Source: Ewingella americana
Lineage (GTDB): Bacteria; Pseudomonadota; Gammaproteobacteria; Enterobacterales; Enterobacteriaceae
Direction: 5' to 3'
DNA length: 64,000 nt
Assembly: GCF_006438725.1 (NCBI RefSeq)
Contig: NZ_RCZD01000011.1
Location: forward strand, 124,001 to 188,000
Made by a program: the position numbers and the translations under genes
In this document: positions 45,267-55,936 of the stretch, piece after piece
How the letters are laid out: each line of letters opens with the position of its first letter
How positions within the stretch are numbered: position 1 is the stretch's first letter
The notes under the pieces: generated by a model
Told to the model about the DNA's origin: nothing
Database searches by the model: none
The model's input: only the letters and a program-made list of their open reading frames with translations

Positions 45267-46397
45267 ATGAAATTGAAAGCACTGGCATTAATCATTCCAG
45301 CACTGCTGGTAGCAGGCGCAGCGCAGTCGGCTGAAGTTTATAATAAAGACGGCAATAAACTGGATCTGTACGGCAAGGTTGATGGCCTGCACTACTTCTC
45401 CGATGACGCGTCAAAAGACGGTGACCAGTCTTATGTGCGTGTCGGTTTCAAAGGTGAAACCCAGATCAATTCCGAACTGACCGGTTACGGCCAGTGGGAA
45501 TACAACGTTCAGGCTAACCACGCAGAAGGAGATGGCTCGTCGGGTAACGCGACCCGTCTGGGCTTCGCAGGTCTGAAATTTGGTGACTACGGTTCATTCG
45601 ACTACGGCCGTAACTATGGTGTCGTCTATGACGTTGAATCATGGACCGATATGCTGCCAGAGTTCGGTGGCGATAGTTATACTACCGCTGACAACTTTAT
45701 GGTTGGCCGTACCAACGGCGTAGCAACTTACCGTAACACCGGCTTCTTCGGTCTGGTTAACGGCCTGAATTTCGCACTGCAATACCAGGGCGCAAACGAC
45801 GGCAATATTTCGGGTGAAGGTACAAATAATGGTAACCGTAGCATCCGCGCTCAGAATGGCGACGGCTTCGGTATGTCCACCAGCTATGATTTCGGTATGG
45901 GTATTAGTGCTTCGGGTGCTTACGCCTCTTCTGACCGTACCAATGATCAAGTTAATGGAACCATTGCCGATGGTGACAAAGCCGAGGTTTGGACTCTTGG
46001 CCTGAAATATGATGCGAACAACATTTATTTAGCGACTATGTATTCTGAAACACGCAACATGACCGGTTTCGGTGACAATGACGCACTGGTCGCGAACAAA
46101 ACTCAGAACTTCGAAGTGACTGCGCAATACCAGTTTGACTTCGGTCTGCGTCCGGAAGTTTCTTACCTGCAATCTAAAGGTAAAAACCTGGCCGTCGACA
46201 TTGCTAACAATTCAGAATATAACGACAAAGATCTGGTCAAATATGTTTCTGTTGGTACCTCTTATTACTTCAACAAAAACATGTCCACCTATGTTGATTA
46301 CAAAATTAACCTGCTGGACAATGACGACAACTTCTATAAATCAACCGGTATCTCTACCGACGACATCGTAGCATTAGGTCTGGTTTACCAGTTCTAA
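45267..46397 (+). CDS. General porin of the OmpC/OmpF/PhoE family
   Basis: A 376-residue trimeric outer-membrane porin. The signal peptide is [22 protein letters not shown]. The mature start [25 protein letters not shown] is the classic enterobacterial porin opening. The constriction loop 3 is around ELPEFGGD-like [20 protein letters not shown], and the chain ends in LVYQF, with the C-terminal Phe needed for BAM-dependent insertion. It is closest to OmpC/OmpF, and I cannot choose between them. A terminator follows. Expression is probably OmpR-controlled, though I cannot mark the boxes. Confidence 0.93.
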   Translation: MKLKALALIIPALLVAGAAQSAEVYNKDGNKLDLYGKVDGLHYFSDDASKDGDQSYVRVGFKGETQINSELTGYGQWEYNVQANHAEGDGSSGNATRLGFAGLKFGDYGSFDYGRNYGVVYDVESWTDMLPEFGGDSYTTADNFMVGRTNGVATYRNTGFFGLVNGLNFALQYQGANDGNISGEGTNNGNRSIRAQNGDGFGMSTSYDFGMGISASGAYASSDRTNDQVNGTIADGDKAEVWTLGLKYDANNIYLATMYSETRNMTGFGDNDALVANKTQNFEVTAQYQFDFGLRPEVSYLQSKGKNLAVDIANNSEYNDKDLVKYVSVGTSYYFNKNMSTYVDYKINLLDNDDNFYKSTGISTDDIVALGLVYQF

Positions 46398-46415
46398 TTC
46401 CGACTATCTTTATCA

Positions 46416-46440
46416 GGCCCACCTATTTGGTGGGCTTTTT
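46416..46440 (+). terminator. Porin terminator
   Basis: GCCCACC (46417-46423), loop TATTT, GGTGGGC (46429-46435), then five T, 20 bases after the porin stop. Confidence 0.9.
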
Positions 46441-46480
46441 GGTTTTTATTGCAGGCAACTCCCGTCGCATTCTCAATAAG

Positions 46481-47029
46481 TTAATTCTGTTCAGAAACCA
46501 ATACCGCCTGAGTATCCGCTTCCAGCGCACGGAAAATGTGTTCCTGATCGGCAGGGTAGCTGATGTAATCCCCGGCATTGAGCGTGAAGGGCTCCTCTAC
46601 CAACCCAACCAGCGCCTGACCCTGGGTGATAATAATATGTTCGACTGCACCCGGTGAATGTGGCTGGGAAATACGATCGGCGCCAGGCTGGGTCATCAGC
46701 AAGTAGATATCCCGCCGCGCACCGGGCGGGCAAGTTGCAAGTAATACAGCCTTGTAGTTCGCCAACTCCGCCGCCACTGACGGCCCCTCACCACGCCGGA
46801 TCACCTGAGATTTATTGATCTGCGGCTCCATCAACCGGGCAAACGGAATATCCAGCGCGACGCACAGCGCCCACAACGTTTCCAGGCTCGGATTGCCATT
46901 TCCCGCCTCAAGCTGAGAGAGCGTAGACTTGGCGACGCCTGCCCGGCGGGCCACTTCGGCCAGAGACAGACCGGTTCGCTGACGCTCGCGCAGCAGCGCT
47001 TTGGCAATAATGCTGATCGGTTGAGACAT
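46481..47029 (-). CDS. XRE-cupin regulator
   Basis: A 182-residue regulator. The N-terminal helix-turn-helix of the XRE type is LSLAEVARRAGVAKSTLSQL (about 22-41), followed by EAGNGNPSLETLWAL. The C-terminal cupin (about 105-175) has PHSPGAVEHIIITQG and LNAGDYISYPADQEH, the two cupin motifs. Such regulators often sense a small metabolite in the cupin. It is divergent from azlCD with repeated operator-like motifs between, so it likely controls that exporter. Related to E. coli SutR (YdcN) in plan. Confidence 0.88.
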   Translation of the reverse strand: MSQPISIIAKALLRERQRTGLSLAEVARRAGVAKSTLSQLEAGNGNPSLETLWALCVALDIPFARLMEPQINKSQVIRRGEGPSVAAELANYKAVLLATCPPGARRDIYLLMTQPGADRISQPHSPGAVEHIIITQGQALVGLVEEPFTLNAGDYISYPADQEHIFRALEADTQAVLVSEQN

Positions 47030-47047
47030 AAATCACCCTGCACAATG

Positions 47048-47119
47048 TTATAACGAACGATCGTTCGACTTGTAAATAGAATCACGATTGTTCATTATAA
47101 CAGTCTAACTGTTCGTTAT
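47048..47119. promoter_or_regulatory. Repeated operator motif between the XRE-cupin gene and azlC
   Basis: The motif TTATAAYGAAC occurs as TTATAACGAAC (47048-47058), inverted as GTTCATTATAA (47090-47100), and inverted in part as GTTCGTTAT (47111-47119). The first copy merges into a perfect 14-base palindrome CGAACGATCGTTCG (47054-47067). Three sites in 72 bases suggest cooperative binding by the divergent regulator. Confidence 0.65.
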
Positions 47120-47122
47120 GGG

Positions 47123-47800
47123 ATGAGTTTTATGAAGTCCAGCCATTTTTCTTCGCTGAGTGCGGACACCATCAAAGCCATTGTGCTGGTATGTCTGGCG
47201 GATGGTATCGTCGGAATATCTTACGGATCGCTGGCTACGGGCAGCGGCTTTCCGCTGTGGGTGCCACTGGCGTTATCATTAGTGGTACTGGCCGGGGCAT
47301 CCGAGTTTTTGTTTATTGGTATTGTCGCCAGTGGAGGCAGTCCGTTTGCCGCTGCGGCGGCGGGACTGTTGGTCAACGCACGCCATCTGCCGTTCGGCAT
47401 CGCGGTCAAGGATTTGGTTGGGCATAATGCGGCAAGTTATTTAGGTTGCCACATTATGAATGATGAAAGCGTAGTGTTCGGCGTCGCACAATCCTCACAC
47501 ACCCGCCGCCAAGCCGCCTTCTGGTTCTGTGGCATAGGGATTGCGATCTGCTGGCCATTGGGCGTAGTGATAGGCGGTTTAATGGGGAAATTTATTCCTG
47601 ATACGCAGGCTATCGGCCTCGATGCCGTCTTCCCAGCCATTATGGTGGCACTCATTCTGCCCGCACTGAAAAACGCCAAAACCATCATCTCAGCCTTTTC
47701 AGGCGCAGTGATTTCCCTCGCAGCAGTGCCTTTTGTCCCGGTTGGGATGCCAATACTGTTTTCACTGCTGGGACTGACCATCAGGGGGAAAAAATCATGA
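47123..47800 (+). CDS. azlC: AzlC-family branched-chain amino acid exporter, large subunit
   Basis: A 225-residue inner-membrane protein of the AzlC/YgaZ/BrnF family. The conserved opening is IKAIVLVCLADGIVGISYGS, followed by ASEFLFIGIVASGGSPFAAAAAG-type helices and NARHLPFGIAVKDLVG, the family mark. It exports amino acids such as valine or methionine together with AzlD. An in-frame ATG nine bases downstream (MKSSHFSS) is an alternative start. Probably controlled by the divergent XRE-cupin protein. Confidence 0.9.
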   Translation: MSFMKSSHFSSLSADTIKAIVLVCLADGIVGISYGSLATGSGFPLWVPLALSLVVLAGASEFLFIGIVASGGSPFAAAAAGLLVNARHLPFGIAVKDLVGHNAASYLGCHIMNDESVVFGVAQSSHTRRQAAFWFCGIGIAICWPLGVVIGGLMGKFIPDTQAIGLDAVFPAIMVALILPALKNAKTIISAFSGAVISLAAVPFVPVGMPILFSLLGLTIRGKKS

Positions 47801-48120
47801 ACCAGCCTGCTCTGGTGATTGCTGGCATCGTCATGCTGGCCGCGGGAACCTACTTGTTGCGCCTGGCCGGGGTGAAACTCGGTTCACGGATAACCTTTAG
47901 CGAAAGTCGCCGCGCCTTGATCGCCGATGCCGCGACAACGTTGCTACTGTCAGTCGCAGTGATCGCCACGTTACTGGAAGGGGAGCATTTTGCCGGTTTT
48001 GCACGCCTGGCAGGCGTTGGGGTAGCGGCCATACTGGCGTGGCGCAAGGTACCACTGATTATTGTCATACTGGCCGCGGCTGTCGTGACGGCTGGCCTGC
48101 GCGGGTTAGGGGTGTCCTGA
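47797..48120 (+). CDS. azlD: AzlD-family exporter, small subunit
   Basis: A 107-residue, four-helix membrane protein (AzlD/YgaH/BrnE). LVIAGIVMLAAGTYLLRLAG and IVILAAAVVTAGLRGLGV are typical. It overlaps azlC by four bases (ATGA), fitting a two-subunit exporter. Confidence 0.9.
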   Translation: MNQPALVIAGIVMLAAGTYLLRLAGVKLGSRITFSESRRALIADAATTLLLSVAVIATLLEGEHFAGFARLAGVGVAAILAWRKVPLIIVILAAAVVTAGLRGLGVS

Positions 48121-48298
48121 GAATGCATCAGGCGAAGTGATATATCAGCCTAATGAAAAACCTGCGGAGGGAATTTTCCCCTTTGCCGGATTTAACGGTT
48201 TTCATTCAGGTCGAAATAAAACACAATACGGCTCACAAAAGTGACATTTTTTCTGTCATGCGCGCAACTATCATTTCACCAAAAAGCCACATACTTTC

Positions 48299-49483
48299 AT
48301 GCAAACACTACCCGTCTCACGCAAGACCGAATGGCTTCGCGTCATTATGCTTTCCATCGCCGCCTTCATTTTTAACACCACGGAGTTCGTTCCGGTTGGT
48401 TTGCTGTCGGATATCGCCAGCAGTTTTTCGATGGAAACGGCTCAGGTCGGGCTGATGTTGACCATCTACGCCTGGGTTGTCGCCCTGATGTCGTTGCCGC
48501 TGATGTTGCTGACTCGAAATGTTGAACGTCGACGCTTGCTGACTGTGATATTTGTGCTGTTTATTGTCAGCCATATTCTGTCGGTGATGGCATGGGACTT
48601 CTGGTCACTGGTGGTGTCACGTATCGGTATTGCACTCGCTCATGCTATCTTCTGGTCGATCACCGCGTCGCTTGCGATCCGCGTGGCTCCGGCAGGCAAG
48701 AAAACGCAGGCACTGAGTATGCTGGCCACCGGTACGGCGCTGGCGATGGTGCTGGGTTTGCCGCTCGGGCGGCTGATTGGACAATACCTCGGTTGGCGCA
48801 TCACGTTTGCGATCATCGGCATTGTCGCGCTGGTGACCTTATTGTGCCTGATGAAGCTTTTGCCTAAATTGCCAAGCGAACATACTGGTTCACTCGGCAG
48901 TGTGCCGATGCTGTTTAAACGTCCGGCGCTGGTCAGCATGTATTTATTGACCACGCTTATTGTCACCGCGCATTACACTGCCTACAGCTATATCGAACCC
49001 TTTATGCAGAACGTGGCGGATATGGGCGAAAACTTCACCACCTTCCTGCTGCTGATCTTTGGTGGTGCAGGAATTCTGGGTAGCGTATTGTTCAGCGTAC
49101 TGGGCAACCGGTTCCCGTCAGCCTTTTTGGTCGGGGCAATTGCCATTGTGACACTCAGTATGTTGTTGCTACTCGTGGCGGCGACGCATACCGTCAGCAT
49201 CTCCGTACTCTCGATTTTATGGGGAATGGGCATGATGGCGATTGGACTGGCGATGCAGATCCGCGTTCTGGCGCTGGCACCCGACGCCACCGATGTCGCA
49301 ATGGCGCTGTTCTCCGGCATCTATAATTTGGGCATTGGTGCTGGTGCATTACTCGGCAATCAGGTCAGTTTGCATCTGGGAATGGCGAATGTGGGTTATG
49401 TCGGCGGCGTGATGGGCTGCGTGGCATTGACGTGGTGTGTGTTTATTTTCCGGCGTTATCCGCTATTGCGGGCCGCTCACTAA
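48299..49483 (+). CDS. sotB: Sugar efflux transporter SotB (MFS)
   Basis: A 394-residue inner-membrane MFS drug/sugar antiporter with twelve helices. The N-terminus [20 protein letters not shown] and [20 protein letters not shown], then [20 protein letters not shown] (motif C region), match E. coli SotB (YdeA), which exports arabinose and IPTG-type sugars. A single gene. The upstream 180 bases contain no feature I can name. Confidence 0.92.
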   Translation: MQTLPVSRKTEWLRVIMLSIAAFIFNTTEFVPVGLLSDIASSFSMETAQVGLMLTIYAWVVALMSLPLMLLTRNVERRRLLTVIFVLFIVSHILSVMAWDFWSLVVSRIGIALAHAIFWSITASLAIRVAPAGKKTQALSMLATGTALAMVLGLPLGRLIGQYLGWRITFAIIGIVALVTLLCLMKLLPKLPSEHTGSLGSVPMLFKRPALVSMYLLTTLIVTAHYTAYSYIEPFMQNVADMGENFTTFLLLIFGGAGILGSVLFSVLGNRFPSAFLVGAIAIVTLSMLLLLVAATHTVSISVLSILWGMGMMAIGLAMQIRVLALAPDATDVAMALFSGIYNLGIGAGALLGNQVSLHLGMANVGYVGGVMGCVALTWCVFIFRRYPLLRAAH

Positions 49484-49615
49484 GTGCAGAAAAATGCGAT
49501 AGAAAGTCAAATTTAACAAAATATTCACATCAAGAGATGTACTGGTTTTTGCCGGTACTATACTGCCTACAGGCACCGGCTTTCTTCAGCCCACTGAATT
49601 TGCGAATCCCCCTCT

Positions 49616-51484
49616 ATGCATATAACGAACAAGCAGCCTTTGCCTGCGGTAACGCTGGCGGCAATTGGCGTGGTGTACGGTGATATCGGTACCAGCCCGC
49701 TATATACCCTGCGCGAATGCCTGACCGGGCAGGCGGGTATTACTATGACGCAAAGTTCGATTTTCGGTTTTCTGTCGCTGATTTTCTGGCTGCTGATGCT
49801 GGTCGTCTCGGTCAAATACATCGGCTTCGTGATGCGGGCAGATAACGACGGCGAGGGCGGGATCCTGACGCTGATGTCGCTGGCGGTGCGAAAAATCAAC
49901 CCGCGCTGGTTTACGGTTACGGTGTTTATCGGGCTGATTGGCGGCAGTTTCTTTTACGGCGACGGCGTCATCACCCCGGCGATCTCCGTGCTGTCAGCGA
50001 TAGAAGGGCTGGAGATTATCGAACCCTCCCTTGACCCTTTCATCATTCCTATGTCGATTGCCGTCCTGACCCTGCTGTTTATCATCCAGAAGAAAGGCAC
50101 AGGCATCGTCGGCAAGCTGTTTGCACCCGTCATGGTGGTGTGGTTCGTTTCGCTGGCAGTGCTGGGTATCAGTGGAATCTTGAAAAACCCTGCCGTATTG
50201 CAAGCACTGAACCCTTACTGGGCGATGAATTTCTTTATCGAATATAAAGGCGTTTCTTTCTTCGCCCTTGGCATGGTGGTCCTGGCGGTGACGGGTGCCG
50301 AAGCGCTGTATGCCGATATGGGACATTTTGGTAAAAAACCTATTCGTATCGCCTGGTTCCTGCTGGTCGCCCCTTCGCTGATATTGAACTATTTCGGTCA
50401 GGGCGCACTGTTGATGACCAACCCTGAGGCGGTTAAGAACCCGTTCTTCCTGCTGGCGCCAGACTGGGCCTTAGTGCCTCTGTTGCTGATTGCTACCATG
50501 GCAACGGTGATCGCCTCCCAGGCGGTGATTTCAGGTGTCTTCTCTCTGACCAGCCAGGCGATGCGCCTTGGTTATCTGCCGCCAATGCGCATTGTTTACA
50601 CCTCAGATGTGGAATCCGGGCAGATTTATATTCCGGTGGTCAACTGGCTGCTGTATGTCGCAGTACTGATTGTCATCATCAGTTTCAAACACTCCAGCGA
50701 TCTCGCCTCGGCGTACGGCATTGTTGTCACCGGGACCATGGCGCTGACCTCCGTGTTACTTAGCATTGTGGCGATAAAAAACTGGGGTTGGAAGCCGCGT
50801 TGGGGACTGCTGTTAATGGTTCTGATGCTGCTCGTGGATATTCCGCTGTTTGCCGCTAACCTGACCAAACTGTTCTCCGGCGGCTGGCTGCCTGTGGTAT
50901 TGGGGCTGAGCATTCTATTGATCATGATGACCTGGCACACCGAACGTACCCGTCTGCTGCGGCGTCTGCGTGAAGACCCGGATGCCCTGAATTCGCTGAT
51001 CACATCACTGGAAAAATCCCCGCCGCAGCGGGTGCCGGGTACGGCAGTCTTTATGTCACGCGCACCGGACGCTGTGCCGCTGGTGTTATTACACAATCTC
51101 AAACACAACAAAGTGCTGCATGACCGGGTGATTCTGCTGACCATTGCCAGCGCCGACTCGCCTTATGTTCACAAAGTTAAGCGCGTCACTATTGAACGGT
51201 TATCACCGTCGTTCTGGCGGGTAGTAGCCAGTTATGGCTGGCGCGAAACGCCGAATCTGGAAGAGGTGTTTTATCGCTGCGGACAGGATGGATTGCGCTG
51301 CACCATGAGCGATACGTCGTTCTTCCTGTCGAGGGACACATTGGCACTGGACAAGCGTCCGTGGTATTTGCGCATCCGTGGCAGGCTTTTCCAGGTGTTA
51401 CAGCGTAACGCTTTACGGGCACCCGACCTGTATCAAATCCCACCAAACCGAGTGATTGAGCTGGGTGCCGTGGTGAAGTTCTAG
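49616..51484 (+). CDS. kup: Low-affinity potassium uptake protein Kup
   Basis: A 622-residue inner-membrane K+/H+ symporter with about twelve helices and a cytoplasmic tail of about 190 residues. [20 protein letters not shown] is the KUP signature in helix 1, and [20 protein letters not shown] follows. Length equals that of E. coli Kup. Usually constitutive; no regulatory site is seen. Confidence 0.96.
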   Translation: MHITNKQPLPAVTLAAIGVVYGDIGTSPLYTLRECLTGQAGITMTQSSIFGFLSLIFWLLMLVVSVKYIGFVMRADNDGEGGILTLMSLAVRKINPRWFTVTVFIGLIGGSFFYGDGVITPAISVLSAIEGLEIIEPSLDPFIIPMSIAVLTLLFIIQKKGTGIVGKLFAPVMVVWFVSLAVLGISGILKNPAVLQALNPYWAMNFFIEYKGVSFFALGMVVLAVTGAEALYADMGHFGKKPIRIAWFLLVAPSLILNYFGQGALLMTNPEAVKNPFFLLAPDWALVPLLLIATMATVIASQAVISGVFSLTSQAMRLGYLPPMRIVYTSDVESGQIYIPVVNWLLYVAVLIVIISFKHSSDLASAYGIVVTGTMALTSVLLSIVAIKNWGWKPRWGLLLMVLMLLVDIPLFAANLTKLFSGGWLPVVLGLSILLIMMTWHTERTRLLRRLREDPDALNSLITSLEKSPPQRVPGTAVFMSRAPDAVPLVLLHNLKHNKVLHDRVILLTIASADSPYVHKVKRVTIERLSPSFWRVVASYGWRETPNLEEVFYRCGQDGLRCTMSDTSFFLSRDTLALDKRPWYLRIRGRLFQVLQRNALRAPDLYQIPPNRVIELGAVVKF

Positions 51485-51495
51485 CGGTAAACCTG

Positions 51496-52065
51496 TTATT
51501 GATAATCTGGCGGTGCATCTCCATCAGGGGAGCCGCCATGATAATCCGGCGGTACATCACTTTGCGGGTAAGCCGGTTGGTAATCGGGAGGTACGTCAGA
51601 CTGACGTGATTCACTTTGCTGATCATAGGCGTAGGCGGCGGGTATTTTGTTGCCTTTCGCGTACATGCACTGGGTGTAGACCACATCGTATTGATTCTGC
51701 AAATCGCCGCTGCTCATGCCCGCCGTATTACTGCCCATTGCACTGCCCACCAGCAGGCCACTGCCCGCGCCAATCAGCGCACCGGGGCCGGCATGTCCTG
51801 AGGCCGCCCCCAATAACGCCCCAGCAGCAGCACCCACAACGGTCCCTGCTGCGGCCGTACCTGCGGCATTGTTCGACGCCGCCTGTGCACCACCGCTCAC
51901 GCTGTCTTGCGCACTATTACGGCACAAGATGTCGTCCTGTCTGAACTGTCCATAACTTTTGCTGCTACCCGGCAACACGGTGACATCCGGGCTGGAAGGC
52001 GGCGAGACACAACCGGAAAGGGCTGCCAGCAAAGCCAAGGGTGCCATTTGATAAAAACGTTTCAT
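51496..52065 (-). CDS. Glycine-zipper lipoprotein with DVPPDY repeats
   Basis: About 189 residues. I start at MKRFYQMAPLALLAALSGC (52065), giving a lipobox LSGC; the frame's upstream extension is unlikely. The middle (about 65-110) is an Ala/Gly-rich glycine-zipper hairpin of the YMGG type (GTVVGAAAGALLGAASGHAG). The C-terminus has three copies of an S/D-(V/A)PPDY motif in a Pro/Tyr-rich tail. Envelope lipoprotein of unknown function. It follows the next gene by 17 bases, so the two are probably one unit. Confidence 0.8.
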   Translation of the reverse strand: MKRFYQMAPLALLAALSGCVSPPSSPDVTVLPGSSKSYGQFRQDDILCRNSAQDSVSGGAQAASNNAAGTAAAGTVVGAAAGALLGAASGHAGPGALIGAGSGLLVGSAMGSNTAGMSSGDLQNQYDVVYTQCMYAKGNKIPAAYAYDQQSESRQSDVPPDYQPAYPQSDVPPDYHGGSPDGDAPPDYQ

Positions 52066-52082
52066 AGAATATGTACTCAGGC

Positions 52083-52442
52083 TTAACGGGATGCGGGTTC
52101 GCCAACCACGACTTTCATCCAGCCGCGTGCACAACGCGGTACACGGGGGTAATAGCCCGCCGGATTCTGGCAGTAATAGGCGTAGTTCGGGGTTTTCTCT
52201 ATATAGGTTTGCGGCGGTGGTGGCGTCACATACACCACCGGTGGCGGACCATAATAGACCGGTGGCGGAGGCCCCCAGGGCACACCAATCACCACATTAG
52301 GACCGCCATACCAGCCGCGGTTATAGCCATGATAATAACCGTGTCCATAGTAACCATGCCCGTAATAGCCATAAGCCAACGAGGCTTGAGTGACAAACAT
52401 CAGCGCCCCCGCAGCCAGCATTAACATCAATAGCCTTTTCAT
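52083..52442 (-). CDS. Secreted Gly/Tyr/Pro-rich protein
   Basis: About 119 residues. I start at MKRLLMLMLAAGALMFVTQ (52442), nine bases after a GAGG site, with a signal peptide ending ASLA. The mature part has YGHGYY repeats and a Pro-rich centre, and ends with PNYAYYCQNPAGYYPRVPRC, a two-Cys motif I have seen in other small envelope proteins. Function unknown. Upstream partner of the glycine-zipper lipoprotein. Confidence 0.78.
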   Translation of the reverse strand: MKRLLMLMLAAGALMFVTQASLAYGYYGHGYYGHGYYHGYNRGWYGGPNVVIGVPWGPPPPVYYGPPPVVYVTPPPPQTYIEKTPNYAYYCQNPAGYYPRVPRCARGWMKVVVGEPASR

Positions 52443-52603
52443 AACCCACCTCGAAAACCTGCTTTTAACAACATCACTGACTTTGGGCGCAGCGCCCATC
52501 GATGACGATGAATATACGCCGGTACAAGCGTTTTTTTACGCGGGAAATCAGGGGGAATACGCTAAGTTATCGACAGTAATTGTGTAGAAATATTCAGAGG
52601 ATA

Positions 52604-52628
52604 GCGGGGAAGGAACACCCTTCCCCGC
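52604..52628 (-). terminator. Hairpin after amn
   Basis: GCGGGGAAGG (52604-52613) and CCTTCCCCGC (52619-52628) form a perfect 10-bp stem with loop AACAC, 27 bases past the amn stop. There is no U-tract on the minus strand, so it may stabilise the 3' end or act with Rho. Confidence 0.6.
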
Positions 52629-52655
52629 AGAGGTGACAATGTAACGATAAGCTGA

Positions 52656-54116
52656 CTAGCGAAACGGCGGTTCGTTGAAAGTTCGCAGCTTGCGGGAGTG
52701 CAGTTTATCACCTTCCTGACGCAGCAAATCGATGGCGTGAATACCGATTTGCAGATGCTCAGAGATGGCCCCTTCATAGAAGTGATTGGCCTGGCCGGGC
52801 AGTTTAATTTCACCATGTAGCGGCTTGTCAGACACACACAGCAAAGTGCCATAAGGAACGCGGAAACGGTAACCCTGCGCTGCAATAGTGGCACTTTCCA
52901 TATCTACCGCCACAGCGCGGCTGAGGTTAAAACGCATTGCCGAAGCCGAGTAACGCAGCTCCCAGTTGCGGTCATCCGTGGTGACCACAGTGCCAGTACG
53001 CAGACGCTGTTTAACTTCCTCGCCCGGCATCCCGCTGACTGCCTTGGTGGCGTCATATAACGCGCGCTGCACTTCGGCAATGCTCGGGATTGGGATATCC
53101 GGCGGCAAAACGGCATCCAGCACGTGGTCATCGCGCAGGTAGGCGTGGGCCAAAACGTAATCCCCAATTTGCTGACTTTCACGCAGACCACCACAGTGAC
53201 CAATCATCAGCCACGCATGCGGGCGCAATACCGCCAGATGATCGCAAATGGTTTTAGCATTAGACGGTCCAACACCAATATTGACCAGCGTGATGCCTTT
53301 GCCGTCCCGTGCAATCAAATGGTAAGCCGGCATCTGGTGTTTCTTCCACGCCAAATCTGACACCGTCTCTTTCAGATTGATGGTTTCCGGTGTCACGTAC
53401 GCCCCACCGGCGCAGGAAAGCGCAATATAGGGGCTGGCGGGATCGACAAGTTGATCGCAGGCCCAACTGACAAACTCATCCACATAGCGGGTGTAGTTAG
53501 TGAATAGCACATAGGGCTGAACATGTTCCGCCGGAGTGCCGGTGTAGTGCTTCAGGCGGGCGAGGGAAAAGTCGGTGCGCAGGGCATCGAAATGGGACAG
53601 TGGGAACACCGAGCCCGAAAGGGACAGCCCATCAGTAATTTGATCACCGATTTGCGAAAGCTCGGTAGTCGGGAAATGGTGTGCCAGCGCTGCGCTCATG
53701 GTGCGGTTGAGATTTAGGTCAGAGCCATCAATCACAAACGGAAAGGGGATCTCCAGCGGCGAAGGTTTGACGACAAAACTGGCGCCGTACTCACTTTCCA
53801 ACAGCGCTAACTGATCGGCCAAATAATCCCGGAACAGTTCGGGGCGCGTAATGGTGGTGGTGTACTGACCCGCACGTGGAAAACGCCCATAGGCGCGGGA
53901 TTTAAACGAATTCTGCGCCGTACCGTCCCAACTGACGCTAAGTTCGGGGTAAGTAAATAAACCAGCCGACCGCAGGTGCGGATCAGGCAACGAGCCATCG
54001 ATAATAAACTCGCCAATCGCCTTACGCAGTGCCACGACGGCAGCACTGTAAAGGACTTCTAACCGGTCAACCGCGTCGGCGGCCGTCAGTTGAGTGTCAG
54101 ATTTGCTTGTGTTCAA
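52656..54116 (-). CDS. amn: AMP nucleosidase
   Basis: A 486-residue cytoplasmic enzyme that splits AMP into adenine and ribose 5-phosphate. GRFPRAGQYTTTITRPELFR in the N-terminal domain, and the phosphorylase-like C-terminal domain with LVNIGVGPSNAKTICDHLAV, HAWLMIGHCGGLR and AVDMESATIAAQGYRFRVPY, match E. coli Amn. The start is TTG at 54116, supported by AAGGA six bases upstream; no ATG fits. A rightward-facing amylase gene is divergent. Confidence 0.95.
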   Translation of the reverse strand: MNTSKSDTQLTAADAVDRLEVLYSAAVVALRKAIGEFIIDGSLPDPHLRSAGLFTYPELSVSWDGTAQNSFKSRAYGRFPRAGQYTTTITRPELFRDYLADQLALLESEYGASFVVKPSPLEIPFPFVIDGSDLNLNRTMSAALAHHFPTTELSQIGDQITDGLSLSGSVFPLSHFDALRTDFSLARLKHYTGTPAEHVQPYVLFTNYTRYVDEFVSWACDQLVDPASPYIALSCAGGAYVTPETINLKETVSDLAWKKHQMPAYHLIARDGKGITLVNIGVGPSNAKTICDHLAVLRPHAWLMIGHCGGLRESQQIGDYVLAHAYLRDDHVLDAVLPPDIPIPSIAEVQRALYDATKAVSGMPGEEVKQRLRTGTVVTTDDRNWELRYSASAMRFNLSRAVAVDMESATIAAQGYRFRVPYGTLLCVSDKPLHGEIKLPGQANHFYEGAISEHLQIGIHAIDLLRQEGDKLHSRKLRTFNEPPFR

Positions 54117-54274
54117 CGTGATTCCTTATTGGTTTTATGCGTGCATAACACAAAGTATGACACTGCTTAACACAGGATCCGAATTCGAACAATCGATGAC
54201 GAATAATCTGGCTAACCCTTTTGGCTATCCTGCTCCATACTTCATTTCCCTGTCATGAGAAATGGAATACGGAC

Positions 54275-55756
54275 ATGCGAAATCCCACACTGTTGCAATT
54301 CTTTCACTGGTACTACCCGGATGGCGGAAAACTGTGGACAGAAGTCGCCGAGCGCGCCGACTATCTGGCAGAGATTGGCATTACCTCCGTTTGGCTGCCA
54401 CCCGCCTATAAAGGGGCTTCCGGCGGATTTTCTGTCGGCTATGACACCTATGATTTATTCGATCTGGGGGAGTTCGACCAGAAAGGTTCCCGCGCCACCA
54501 AATATGGCGATAAAGAGCAACTGCTGGCAGCGATCCACGCGCTGAAAGAGCGTCACATCGGGGTGATCATGGATGTGGTCCTCAACCATAAAATGGGGGC
54601 TGATGAGAAAGAACGTATTCAGGTTAACCGGGTCGATGAAGATAACCGCGACGAGATCCATGAGGAAGTGGTAGAAGCCGATGCCTGGACACGTTTCACT
54701 TTCCCGGCGCGAGAGGGCAAATACTCCACGTTTATCTGGGACCACCAATGCTTCAGCGGCGTGGACCACATCGAAAACCCGGATGAAAATGGCGTGTTTA
54801 AAATCGTCAACGATTACACCGCCGACGGTTGGAATACCGAAGTCGATTCCGAATTTGGCAATTATGATTACCTGATGGGCGCCAATGTCGATTTTCGCAA
54901 CAAGGCCGTCGACGAAGAGCTCAAATACTGGGCGCGCTGGATGATGGCCGAGACCGGTTGTACCGGTTTCCGGCTAGACGCCGTGAAACACATCCCAGCC
55001 TGGTTCTATAAAGACTGGATCGATCACATTCAGGCCGAAGCTGAACAGCCGATGTTCATTGTGGCGGAGTACTGGTCACATGACGTCGAGACGCTGCAAC
55101 AATATATTCATCAGGTTGAAGGCAAAACCCTGTTGTTCGACGCCCCATTGCAGCTGAGCTTCCATCACGCTTCACGCGGAGGTGCTGACTATGATCTGAG
55201 TAAAATTTTCGACAACACGCTGGTATCGGCCGACCCGGCTCACGCCGTGACGTTGGTCGCTAACCATGACACCCAGCCGTTGCAGTCATTGGAAGCGCCG
55301 ATCGAACCTTGGTTCAAACCGCTGGCCTATGCACTCATTTTGATGCGCGAGCAGGGCGTGCCGATGGTGTTTTATCCTGGCCTGTTTGGCGCGACCTATG
55401 AAGACACCGGCAGCGACGGCAACGCCCATGAAGTGCAATTGCAGGTGGTACCTCATCTGGAAACCCTGATCAAAGCTCGCCAGACGCACGCCTGGGGCGT
55501 ACAGACTGACTATTTCGATCATCCAAACTGCCTGGCCTTCAGCCGCAGCGGCACTGATGAACATCCGGGTTGCGTGGTGATCATGTCCAACGGCGATGAG
55601 GGAGAGAAATCCATCACGCTGGGCGAGAGTTACGCGGGGAAAAAATGGCAGGATCTGCTCGATAACCGTCAGGAACAAGTGGAGTCAGATGAACAGGGTA
55701 CCGCTATTTTTCGCTGCAACGCAGGCAGCCTGAGCCTTTGGGTGGTGAGCGAATGA
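54275..55756 (+). CDS. amyA: Cytoplasmic alpha-amylase
   Basis: A 493-residue GH13 enzyme without a signal peptide, matching E. coli AmyA. Start at [19 protein letters not shown] (54275). Conserved regions: DVVLNHK (I), GFRLDAVKH with the nucleophile Asp (II), EYW with the acid Glu (III), and VANHDTQP (IV). It hydrolyses internal alpha-1,4 bonds of glucans and maltodextrins inside the cell. Ends 110 bases before the guanidine riboswitch. Confidence 0.94.
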   Translation: MRNPTLLQFFHWYYPDGGKLWTEVAERADYLAEIGITSVWLPPAYKGASGGFSVGYDTYDLFDLGEFDQKGSRATKYGDKEQLLAAIHALKERHIGVIMDVVLNHKMGADEKERIQVNRVDEDNRDEIHEEVVEADAWTRFTFPAREGKYSTFIWDHQCFSGVDHIENPDENGVFKIVNDYTADGWNTEVDSEFGNYDYLMGANVDFRNKAVDEELKYWARWMMAETGCTGFRLDAVKHIPAWFYKDWIDHIQAEAEQPMFIVAEYWSHDVETLQQYIHQVEGKTLLFDAPLQLSFHHASRGGADYDLSKIFDNTLVSADPAHAVTLVANHDTQPLQSLEAPIEPWFKPLAYALILMREQGVPMVFYPGLFGATYEDTGSDGNAHEVQLQVVPHLETLIKARQTHAWGVQTDYFDHPNCLAFSRSGTDEHPGCVVIMSNGDEGEKSITLGESYAGKKWQDLLDNRQEQVESDEQGTAIFRCNAGSLSLWVVSE

Positions 55757-55867
55757 CCCTTTCCGCCTCCCGGTGGGCTGCTTAACCAGCCCGCAATCGC
55801 AGCACATAGGCCATGGTTAAGGGCTGTAAACCTTTTAACGGTTTGCCTATAATCACAGGGTACAAAA

Positions 55868-55930
55868 GCCGACTGGACGACCAGAGACTCGGCAAAATCA
55901 TAAAGGGACGGCCCTTAGCTGAAATAAGGA
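55868..55930 (+). promoter_or_regulatory. Guanidine-II (mini-ykkC) riboswitch
   Basis: Two hairpins carry the diagnostic ACGR tetraloops. P1: CTGG-ACGA-CCAG (55873-55884), extended by an outer GCCGA/TCGGC helix (55868-55872 with 55889-55893). P2: AAGGG-ACGG-CCCTT (55903-55916). The ribosome site AAGGA (55926-55930) follows P2 by nine bases. In known examples guanidinium binds both loops and frees the ribosome site. The gene controlled, sugE, is the classic target. Confidence 0.92.
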
Positions 55931-55936
55931 AATATT

